From: Echinococcus granulosus
Lineage: Eukaryota > Platyhelminthes > Cestoda > Cyclophyllidea > Taeniidae
Direction: 5' to 3'
NCBI RefSeq assembly: GCF_000524195.1
Contig: NW_020170455.1
Coordinates: 267,778-309,706, forward strand
Length of the DNA: 41,929 nucleotides
Shown here: piece after piece, positions 21,813-33,800 of the stretch
Layout: every line of letters starts with the position of its first letter
How positions within the stretch are numbered: the first letter of the stretch is position 1
Translations under genes and position numbers: made by a program
The notes under the pieces: generated by a model
The model's input: the letters and a program-made list of their open reading frames with translations, nothing else
Databases searched by the model: none
What the model was told of the DNA's origin: nothing

Positions 21813-24800
21813 CTAGAGGTGGGTTCGGTTCTGCCGCTTCTCCTGAACTGATCGCAGCAATACAAGGGCCCGGTTCGCCTCCGCCGAAGTCAGGACACCG
21901 GCACCTTGAAGATGTGTGATCTTGGTGACCAGCATGGAGAGGATATCGTCGCCGAGCTCCTTCACTGTGTCGTCATTCATACGAAGGTGGTTCACCGCCT
22001 CCTGCAGGAATCTGTGTGTGTGAGGAGGAAAGTTGTAATCGGAAATTCAATCGAATGCATTCTCCCAAAGCAAAACTCACCGTTCAAAAAGTACTTTAGA
22101 AACAGTTTTTAAGCATTTAAAGCAAGAAATACCTGTTGTGTTTAGCGAGAAATTTTCAAGTCCCTACGGCAAAAAAGGTGTTGAGAGCCTAGAATTCAGA
22201 GGAGCCACAGTGAAAAGGGACGCCCCATTTCCGTCGCCTTTACCGTCAAAGTAGGTGAATTTGAGGTCGCATCTTTCTCGAGACGTTTGCCACCAGAACC
22301 TTAGAGGAAAGTGGGCCACCACAGCCCAGGTGTCCTACAGTCTTAATGACACCAATTGTCAATAATAACCTTCTTGGCCAATTCAACCCCAAAACCATAA
22401 GATTTGATTAACCTCAAAGCAAACATATCCCGCACTTTATTGTAATGTTATAACCTCAGCTAATCTGCTTGAGACACGATTTGAAGAGGCCAGCTTTCAT
22501 AAATTCATAAGGCTTTACACAAATATAATGTTGGTAGCAAACGAGTTGCTACCTCACCTCTGAAAAAGTTTGCTTCACGTTAATGCAAGTGACTTCAACG
22601 ACCAGAAATTGTAACAAAAGAAACCCATCAATGAAAATCAATCGCGCCTCTGTCACAGACCCCTTTCTGATTTCCCCTGAACCTCATGAGCAATACGACA
22701 AGCTACATCCACATATGGAGACGGTGGTCAGGAGAGTTTTTAAGTATTTAAGGCCGCACAATCATTCTTAATCCTATTTCTCGTCAAGTTACACTTGGGG
22801 AGCATCGATGTTAGAAGAGCAGGAACTTGTTGGTTTATGCCATTACATATGTCATGACCGGTGCAAATAGAGGTCAGCCTGGGGCCATGTCAAAAGATAC
22901 CAACTGTTTCAGTAGCCTACTTCAGTGTTTACGCTAAGATATACTTGCGCAAAAAAATATTTACTTCCAAATAACTCGCCTTCCTTCATTTTAAAATTCC
23001 ATTCACAAATTAATCGAATTGAATTGAATAAGTGGCACCACTACCTATCTCAAAGTCACTTCTACATAGCTACCCTGCTCACTTGAAAAAATACGACTCT
23101 CGAAGGTGAATTTGGTTATTTCCAAAACCCAGCGTTGCGACCCCTCACAATTCAAACAAAGTAGTCAAAGTTTCCGTTGTCAACTTTAAGCAATGCGATT
23201 TCTTTTAACCAATGCCTCGATGATGCGTGATAAAACAGGGAGACTCCAGGGTTTGGGAAGGACGACAGAAGGAACTTACGATATCTTCATCTCCAACTGC
23301 TCTTGAAGCTGTCCACAGCTGAGTTGGTGAATTAGGGAAAGGAGAAGCTCCTGTTTCACATTTTGTCGGAAGAGCTGCACCACTGGAACGTTCTGCAACA
23401 CCTTCAGCAATAAAATTTGGTTCGCCGAGGTCAGGGCCTTTGAGGAGGTAAATAGACAAAGAAATGGGGTTATTTGAGCACAAGTTATCCTCTTGAAGGA
23501 CATTAACATCTGTAACTTTTGATATGAGTAGAACTTGTTATACCTTTAAATCTCAACTGAAAGGAGGGTCAGGAATAGTACTTGATGAGACTACCTCTGC
23601 CTGGCGACCCGATTGTTCTCCTAGTTAGCATGGTCTGTCACTTCTAGATGAAGATTGACACCGAATTCAGAAGACTACTTGTTCATTAAATTCAGACAAA
23701 CCGCAGTTTTTGGAACTATTGTGAAGGTGTGCCGTCATTCTTTTCACGTATCGAGAGCCTCCTTACAAAATTTTCCCATGATGTTATGGACAAGTCGAAA
23801 ACTAATGCCATTTTAAATAAAACTTTCGTCTTGAAACCATTTTAGACAGTATAAAATGTCATTGGGTGACCTTAGCAGTGAGAAAATAATGTAGATCAAG
23901 GGGGAGGGAGTCGTCATAATACGCCAAAAGGGGCCAATTAGTGTCAACTTAGTTGATAATTTTAAAGGACCAAATGAGCTCTGCCTGAGGAAGACATTGC
24001 TTACCGTCTCAAGGGCCTCCACATACTGGTGGTTTTGAATGAATAAGAGAGCCGCTTGGTAAGAGTCCGCAGACGAAGTGCCTCCCGAAATGAAGTTTCT
24101 CAATTGCTGCTTGCTACCGCCTCCGCCGACAGTGTCGAAGGCCGATCTCGAGCCCTTTAGCGACAAATCTTTTGAAGTCGCAGCTGATAACATTGCTCCT
24201 CCTACTTCCAACGCAGACGGCATTGCAATATCTGCCTTTAGCAGTTGTGACTGCTGCGAAGCTACTTTTAGCGACTCATTCATTTGAGTCGTAACCTTGG
24301 CCTATCGGTCAAATGAAAAGAAGCATTGCCTTATTTTATCTAGTAATAAAAACCTCATCAAGTACGAGTGTCCCTATGTCCAGCTGTCTTCAGGAAAACA
24401 TACACAGCGTCATTTACCTCTCATGATGAATATGATCCATTAATTATGTTGCAAAACCACCTATCACGAGTTCATTCACCCCGAGTCGATTCCTTCCGAA
24501 TCTGTCCATTCGTCTACTTATGCCAACATTCCAGCTCTGCACAGGAAATGGCAGACTAAGGCTTATCTAAGTTTCGTTCTAGTGGACGAATTTGATCGTA
24601 AAATGGATCAAACAGATGAACTCGATGAAAGCAACCCTAGCAGAAATTTAACAATCAATTTATAGCTAAAGCCCACTCCAGCAATATCTAGTCACCCGAA
24701 GCGAATACATTTAAAGATTACCGGCACATCTCGAGTTTCAATACATAACCTGGTTACCTTCCGTCAATACAAATAATTTTCTCTAGGAGTCTAGAAATAA

Positions 24801-27800
24801 AACATCAAAGAACTCACTGCAATGTCCTTAGACAACCGGTTGACCTGCTCGTCGAACTTCCGAACCGATGCGTCGATCTTGTCCCGCGAGGACTGGACAC
24901 CAGAGTCAATCTTCGTAATGACTAACTGTACGTCTGATGAAAAAATAGCAGTAATTTTAGGACTTCTAAAAAATTTGTCACTTTTACCAGATATAATTTA
25001 GTCATTAAGAAGGCATATCATCACCAGGTTAAAAGGCTCGTGTAGACTTGTTTACTTTGCTTAAAAAGCATGCTATTCTCAAGCACAACCCCGATTCAGC
25101 AGCACAGAAACCTCGAAGCACCAAGAATGGGATGCTCTGTGAGGATCCAATTTAATGATTTCAACCCTGAATACGAGAAGCCTGACCTTGAGTAAAGCTG
25201 AGAGTGGATGGGACCCGGTAATTCAAGCAGAGTAAAACACCGACTCCCAGTGCTCATTTTGTGAAAAAAAGTGCAGAGTAAAAAGATGCGATAGATTCAA
25301 AAATTGCGTTTTGACAAACGATTTTAACCTTGAAAAAATGTGAAGTGGAAGTTGAGGCAATCACGGTAAAAGAAAGGTTAATACACCTCAAAGTACGGTT
25401 GGGCAACAAGATTTGAACCTGATCACCGTCCTAACAACTGACAAAGCAAAGAAGTTTTCCAGATAGCCAAATGATCTCGACCGAACAAAAAAATATCAGG
25501 CGAAGAATTCGCAATCTCAAATCTCTCAATTCGGTGGACGTCATTGTACTCCTTTTCGAAATGACCCAGCTAGTGCCTCTAATCTTGGAACGAATGAGCT
25601 GGAAAAGAATAAGGCAGCGAATAACAATGTGTTTGGATGAGTTACAATGAAATGCGTTAAATACCTCCATTTCAAATTAACAATGCTTGAAATCACAACT
25701 ACCATTTCAACATTTAAACAACCGGAACGAAAGTAACAAAGTAGCCTTCCAAATAGCCGCGTAGGTTGATCACAAGGAATGATTTAACCGGAAGAGTGTA
25801 AAGATTTCCTCCTGGCAAACGTTGTAGATTTCAGCTTCGAAGATAGCCTAGTTAATCTGCTCAAATGGTGTTCACATAAAAAATCATGCCAAATAACTGG
25901 TAAGCATCTATCAAGTTAGCAATCAGACCTCAAAAGAAGAAAATCCGAATTGAGAGCAAAGTGACAAACAATAATGAGGTGAAAAGAAGTGAGTAAATTT
26001 TTTTTCAATTAACAGCCTTTGACAATGACTGCTGCTCCAACAAAAGAACATTTGGAACAGTATGCCGAGACAGAAACGGGTTGCTACGTGAAATAAATGG
26101 GTTGGCCTACCTAGTTTTAACTTTCAAAACTGAGGTATTGGATGACCGGGACTCAGCATGTTTATTCATGGTCACCATTCTTAAAAAACGAACTATTGTA
26201 AAAATGTAGGACATAAAAATTGCCGGGGAATTGGATAAATGTATGACTTCCAGATAAAATTAGCCAATTAATGCTCACGTTGGTTCAGGGCACATTTGAC
26301 CAGTTCATCTAATTCCTTGGTGAGTTTGTCAACTCCCTTAGTAAACGCCGGCACGAGCACCCGACGCAGTTCCTCGCGGTAAGCAATCGTCATACTAGGT
26401 GCAATTGTCGTGCTCATCTGGCCCAAAAAGTACTGATTGAACTTCTGCAACACAGGAAAGACGTTTGCAATGAACAGGCAGCAAGGAAGTGAGGGGGGAG
26501 ATAGCGGTATTCAACACCAGCCTACTGGATCAATGATGACGGAGAGCATCCGATCGGCCACTGTCTTCGGCAGAGGACCCAACATCTCCTCCAGGGAGAC
26601 TCGCAAATGCTGACGCAAGGGCTCGAGGATTATAGGAGCATCTAGCAATGAAAGAAAACAATCGTGTTATAATAATTATTGTGGCAACGCATTTAACAAT
26701 GTGATTTCTTCAGCCTCTCCAATCTCAGTTACTATCTTCTTTGAGGTACTGTAACCATGCCTAAACGCACACGTGAATTCAAACGATGTTCAAGTCAAAG
26801 CGGGACTATTTCGTACATTGTTGTGATCGTTCATAGGAATGGCTGTTGAGGCTGGAGGTTAGAAACCAGCACAGCCGGATCAACATGCGGTCTTACTGCT
26901 GCATAATCAAGCCTTTCATAACCGTAGCGTACTGTGCTTGAAGCCTTCTGCAGACAAGAGTGGATTCTCGCACTCGCCCCATACACGGTTCCTTGGCATC
27001 TTAAAAAAACGGTGGTCGGAGTCGACGGACCCACGAAATGCACACCGACTAATGGTGATAAGCCAAACTTGCTACCCAGCAATAATTGAAGCAACACAGC
27101 GGTAATGTGCTTTTATATCACCTGCAAATGTCATTACTCATTTTCACACACTATCTATATTCAAGCCAAACATGAAAACTGCACCATTCACCATTTCATT
27201 GGAATGATTTTTAAGAGATAATGGGCGGGCAGCGAAGACCCGGAATCGAAAGTTAAAATCGAAATTTTTGGTGATAAATCTCCACCATGTATCAAATCAT
27301 TCAAACAGAACTAAACCCATTAGCGCCCTTATTTGCGTTAAAGATAGTTTAGCCATTTGCTTTTCCATTTTCTTTCCAAATCCATCTTCAAAAGCTAATT
27401 ATACATTTAGACTCATGTTTACACGGCACTACAATTAAACTGAAAGTGATTTGAAGACAGCAATTTTGAGAGTTTAGAGAAAGATGAGACCCCATAGAAC
27501 TGCGGACACCGAAGTGAACGTTTAAGCATGGAATTTTAATTTTCCAAATGCGATGTAAGAAGGGATACTACCGTAGCAGTACTACACACAGTAGCAATTG
27601 CTGGCCCATACGTCAAGAGTCAGTCCGCTCCAGATACCGTTAGTCAAGAAGGCAGGGAATAACGCAGTTAACGAAAACGTAAAACGGAAATCCGTGGTTA
27701 CCTCCTTCTATCCACAAAAGATTTCAAGCGTAGTATTTGTGGTGCATTGGGAGGAAAATTTCAGAATACAAATGTTTTAAAATGCTTTTCAGGCGTCCGA

Positions 27801-30800
27801 TAAGTTTATAAATGCAGTTTGCCTCCCTGAAAATTTGTTCTATTCTGATATAAGCTCGGGTATCGGTTTGACTTAAACACCCCTTCTGGTTTGAATCTAA
27901 CATCGAACAAAGGATGTACCATCCTAACTTTAGGCGTCATCAACTAAGCAGAATATAATAAAAATTGCATTGACGGATAAAAAAAACTTTCACGTACTGG
28001 ACTGAAAGACGTTTTGAATTTCAGTTCGTATGACATTACGCGTCTGCTCCTGCAAGGTCTGCATCTGCTTGGCGTCTAAAAGAGACGCCGCCTGTGGTTT
28101 TTTCGTCGGAACCATTGAGGCGGTAGAGGTCTGGATGTTATTCAACACTGTTTCCAGATGCATTAACTGCTTTGTTGTCTCGGCTTTCTGCTTGCGTACT
28201 TTGGTTACAGAAGAGAAAGGAGTGGTGAAAGTATACGAGGCAAGAAGGGGTTATGAGAGGAAGGGGAAGGTGGGGTAACTCACCTTGATCCACCAGATGA
28301 TTAGCCCAAGAGGGTGAGGTGGGAGTAGAGGCGGTGGCGGAGGTGGAGACGGGTGAGGGGGTGAGAGCGTTAACTTGCTTCAAGATGGTGGCTTGCACAT
28401 TGGCCAATTTTGTTAGCTGGTTCTTATTCTCATGCACTTTGTCTAAAAGAGGAAAAAACGATCCGACATTCCAAGAGAAAAAAGTTGCGTAAGAGTGCTA
28501 AAGTAAGGTTTGATCGGATTGAAATTCAAATACCATCTCGAGATAATTTCGGCGGTCCCATTAGGCAATAAACTTAGGAGCTACTTTCGCCTAGAGATTA
28601 TGGAGGCGGATTATTGCCAAAATTCCGAATAGTGTGAATCATACGAGTCTATCTGTTCTCAGCCATTTGCGATATTTTCAAATAAACAGTGGCACAATCG
28701 GTTTTTTAACATCGAAAGCTGCTAATGAACGCATGCATACGTGGAATGCATGAAATCAATGGCCAAGGAAAATTCCGTTCATGCAGATTATTCAGAGTCT
28801 GAAAATTGACTTGAGGTGAACTGAAAGTACTGTTAAGACGACGTATATAAAGTATATTATGTATAAACACGACTGGTCGGTTCGACCGAAGGGTAGAAGG
28901 GTAGATGAATCGGAAAAGACTGCTTGAATTCATCAATGAATGATTGGGTGAATTAGATACAGGTGTACGAGGGGATAGATAGGCAGATGTGTACAGGGCG
29001 GATATACAAACAATAAAAAGCCGATTTAATGGATGAACTGAAGCTTGGGTAAATGGACAATTGGGCGAATCAGGTACGGACAGATAATAGGGGGAATGAA
29101 TAGATGCGCGAATGGATTAGAAACGGAAAAGGTGTAGCATTAGATAGACAATCGGATTCCGATATGAGTAAATTGTTTGAGGAATAAATAGGTGGATAAA
29201 TAGATGGATGAGAAATGGATAGATGATTTGAGAGATGGACCCTTGAGAAATGGATGATTGGATCGAGAAATGAACGAATAGTTGAATGGATAGGATTGGA
29301 TCCAGGAAAGAGAAATAAACCAGAATTGGGTGATTGAATGGATGAATCTTTGAATGAATGAATAGCTGGATAGATAGATGAATGCATAATTGAGTGCACA
29401 AAAGGATAGTTGGTAGGATAAACGAGGAAGTGGATGGATGAATGAATGCTTATATGGTTACTTCTACATGAATAAACCAGCTGACATACTTGTGAGTGTC
29501 TTAATAGAAGCCGCCTGGGCCTTAGTCTCCGCTAAAAGACTCTTCAGCAGTTGAATTACTTCCGAATCCCCCGAAGCACCACATTCAGTGGAGGAAGTAG
29601 TAGGGGTAGCAATAGGATGTATCTGCAATGACTTTAGCGACTCTGATGTGGCGATCACATCGTTCGAACTGCCATCCAGACTTCGCACGGAGTCTGAAAG
29701 TGGTTGGTTCATGCTGAGACTCATGGCCTTTGCAAATACGCCATTCGCAGGCCGGGAGAAGTCTAGGATCGACGGATCACCTATAAGGGTGGAGAGAGGT
29801 AAAATTAAGGCACTTTAGAATGGAGAATATTATTAACGCATGCCAGCAATATTGGTTAATTCTGGTAAAAGTCCCCTCTAGTAAGATTACAGGCCAAGAA
29901 TGAACGCTTACGGATACAGAGAGCTGTAAAAACTAGTATTTTAGGCCCTACAATAAAACTCTTGGAGGGGCACAACAACCTAATGGTTTGGAATTGTGAA
30001 GAGTACAATAACAAGTCTACATACACTGAATGCCACCCCGATCTAATTATGGCCAAAAGCTATCTGACAAAGAGAGCGACCGCCAAGCAAGAGGCGAACG
30101 AGATGAACCACTTTATGAGTAGTTTGTAAGCGAGAATAAAAGAAGACTGTTACTTTTTACCGTTCGGAAATCCGGAAAAACGTTAAGAATGTGAAGTAAC
30201 AATCTTCTAGTCTTCTATGAACGAAATGCTTGTCCAGTATGGAACAAGATGTGAGATTGATGACCGGCGCCACGGAGGGGCGCGAATAGAACTCGAAGCA
30301 ACCAAACCAAAAAAGCAGCAACAGTGACTACTATGTTCTTATTGCACGAAGAGTCAAAACAGCAGCGTTAATTTTTACATAAATATCGCCTAGGTCGAGC
30401 CAGATCAACAAATAGGTAAGGTAGTAGAAACAAGTCACAAATAGGCGGTACTGCCCTAATGTTTTACTTCATAGTCTTTTCTAACCATTTTCATGAAATA
30501 CAAATAAGATGTGGAATAAATACAGGATTACAGGCAGTTTGAAACAGCAACAGATTAAGCACACTTGGCTCCTAAGAATGTGAATGATACAATGGGTTCA
30601 GGAAATTCCACTCTAGGTGGCGATGTTAATCCACGATTTTTCCTCGGCCCACATTAGACCACGCGAAAGGAATAGGTGAGATTAAGTGTGAATAACTAAA
30701 TAGGTTCAAACAGAGGAATTGAGTGATTGGACTTGACGATGGATGCATTCAGCATATACATTGAACAGAGTAAGTTGACATTCCTTGTTTGGGATTATGA

Positions 30801-33800
30801 AAGGCAAAGATAAGATGAAAACTTACGGCATAGGGAATTCGAGAAGCTGGCAACACTGCTACTGCCCGCCAGACTGCGAACAGAGTCCGACAGCTCGCTT
30901 GCTTTACTCAGTCCTCCCATACCCCGAAACGGCAACTGACTCGGATCGGCTGCGGAAGCAAAACGAAAACCATTAGTAAAGCAGGCAACTATAGGTGACC
31001 GACAAAGAGCAATAAAAAGGGTTTGTAAAGATCTTGTTCGAATAGACCAAGCTCCCAAATACTGGATAAATTAATGCCACATGAAGACAAGATCAATCAG
31101 GACAAAATATGGTGCCGCATCAAAATAGCTAAAACAACCGCCTCATTCCCCCACGATTAAATATGCCGAGTAGAAAAAGAAAATAATGTTCCATCAAAAT
31201 TCAAAAGCATTTACATTCCAGTTTCAGTAAACCAAGACTACAGATGCGGAGACTAGTGCAAAAGCGCAGTAACTGCAAGGATCAACCATTTTCTCGTAAA
31301 AAATGACAAACTCTTGGGAGTGCAGACTGTACTTCTTTTCCTAGCCAGTACTCTGCCGCATTCCCACACTCCCAAGTAATGCCTGCGAGGTTTTTCCGCA
31401 TAGACGGATTCATAAGTACAGCTGCACTACCATCAAAGTTCCGGTAGACAGTGAGCCAACTTGGAGGGAAAGTAGTCATGGAAACTTGTGCCGTTTATAC
31501 CACTCCTACAGAGAAACACATTCGTTATACAATTTCACCACAGATTAATTATGCTTCAATCAAACTTGCAAAGCTCTGAACTGATTGTTCACAGGAGCAA
31601 CTGACGAGGCCAGAGGTTGAGATTAAACATAACCGGATCTATCACTGATCAACGCACAGTCGACCGTGTTTGAGACGTTTACATTATTCACTTGCCTTAT
31701 TACTGAATCAATGGGCGTTTCATCACCGTGCCGTACTGGGAGGAAAGGTTCTGAGTATTCATTGGCAAAAGGCATCGTCACCACAGGCTGTTGCATCCAC
31801 AGTCTCTCACTACACTGTCGCCTGCCATCTTGATTAAGGGCGGCCAGAGGGGACTGACAGAACATGTGCTCCAGATTCTGATAACAAGACCGGCTTATCA
31901 TCTACCACTCCCTGCAGTACCATCCCAACATTTTCTTTAAAAACTCATAAAATTACATGTTCCTGGTTGACCTGAATGCCTTTTATAGGAGCGGCATTCA
32001 AAATAATACGGGTGTCACCAACTTCTCGTAAAACTTGAAAACTGTCGAAAAATGAATTAATTGAGAGCAAAATTATGTTTGTTTTGATTATAGATACGAT
32101 TACGTGGATATTTCTAGATTCTCTATGAAAGTATAAAGCCACCATAGTCATATGGTCTCTCATCCTACTTGTACATACATAACGGAGCTACTTCCAGACC
32201 AGTACACCCAACTTCTTCAGAGACCCTGAAGGCTGAAGACTGGCTAACGGCCCTATACAGAATAGTTGATCAGGTTCCGCATGTCCCCAAAGTAAGACCA
32301 AAAAAATATATTCAAAATTAAGGCAAAAATAGTTGTTCATTCATTTATTCCTAAGGGCAGCGCTGCTGAAGGCAGCTTTGCCAACAGTGACGACAGGTCG
32401 TTGTTTACTCTCACCCCAGAAATGAAATTCGGAGGTTTTATAGCGCCATTTCAGGTAAAAACGGTTACACTAATATTACTTGCTCCACTTTAACGAGGAA
32501 AAAATGCATTTAATCACCATTGTCCACCACCCATCTGGCGTCACATTTCAGACTGGCATGAGCGTGGTTTATTGTTAATGCACTAAATACACCACGCTGC
32601 CCTATTAATGTTACAGGAGCTATTGCCCACCTCCTTTCCTCAATCTTTGATAACACTTTCATTGGATTTTACAAAAGTTCCTAGGAAAATGAAGTGTAGC
32701 AATCGATCGTGCCATTTGACCTCCTTGATCAAACCGACTGCCCTTGCAGATGACAGGTTCACATGCTGGAGTGTAAAAATCTACGAAACCAACTTTAAAA
32801 ACGGAGCCAAAGAGGAGGGGAATGAGGTCACCTCGTTCACTGGGTATTGCGAATATAAGAGTGGATGCCGGGAGCACAAGCCCATTTCTAGTGGAGTTGC
32901 CTAGGGGGTACAAATGTGACGAATGCAGAGCACTTCGGATATTAGAATGTAGGCAGAACCATGAGAAAGTGGTCTGCAAAAACAGGTGAACAGCTGAAAA
33001 TGGTCCCGGAAAAGCTAAACACAAATGGCAAATTTGCTCAATTTTCATTAATCAGGAATTTTTAAAGCCCTGATGTTTCAACTTTAATTTCCGTCCTTTA
33101 ACCCATTTATCTTAATTGACTAGATTAATCACAGTTTAAAGCGCATTCCTGTACTTATAAGTCATCACATCTAAAGCATAAAGTCTATCAAATATAGAGA
33201 CAAATCTGCGACAAAATTGTATTACCAATGGAAAAATCCAGTAAACTACACCCATTTCAACTTGTTCATCCACAAACCATTATTGAAAGCTGTGTTTGTT
33301 TTAAGCTAGAAAAGTATTTAAGTCTCCTGCAACCCTCTGCGCCTAATTAGGTGGCAGCAGCTGTGAGAAAACTTACTAGCAGAGGTGTGAAAGGAGCAAG
33401 TGGACCCAGAGCGGAAGGCAGTTGCCACTATCGGGTCTTCGTTGGCAAGCTCAGCATCCGAGATTCTTCCGACAGTTTGAAAGCTTTCGCCCTCATCATT
33501 TCCGCTGCCACAATTGTCACCACCGCCGAAAGATTGGCCTGTAGGCGTGCTGCAAAAGAATTTACATTAATGGTTTCTTTTAGGTTACACCACACTTTCA
33601 CCGCCTAATCATCAGGCGTTTTTTAAGAGATCGCGACTTGGATGCAAAACGATACAAGATGGTTTTTTGTTCGACTCAACTGCCAATCACAAAGATCCCA
33701 CACCTTATTGTTTTATCCTCAATCGTTTTGGGACACGATTGGATGCAAATTGATGAAGAACACGTCGCACAGATGCGAGGTCGGCCTCAAATAAGGTACG

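Noticed and set aside
22870..22920. Possible further LTR relic because of cctggggccatgtcaa
   Set aside because: Only about 15 bases match and the sequence on either side does not follow the LTR order.
25380..25450. Possible tRNA on the minus strand because of a GGTTCAAATC T-loop-like string
   Set aside because: No matching acceptor stem, D arm or anticodon arm could be folded around it.
26831..27097. 88-codon minus frame in EDC4 intron 18
   Set aside because: No splice sites in phase with EDC4 and no recognisable motif; the EDC4 exons on both sides join without it.
29070..29401. Two overlapping minus-strand frames of 94 and 109 codons
   Set aside because: They are produced by the degenerate tetranucleotide repeat, rich in Ile, His, Ser and Pro in a periodic way, and lie in an EDC4 intron.
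32221..32904. A tidy three-exon plus-strand gene (32221-32291, 32356-32454, 32617-32904) with good splice sites inside EDC4 intron 14
   Set aside because: Its exons are the mirror image of the ribokinase-like blocks on the minus strand, it has no start codon, and it resembles no family. The collinear ribokinase order explains the openness better.
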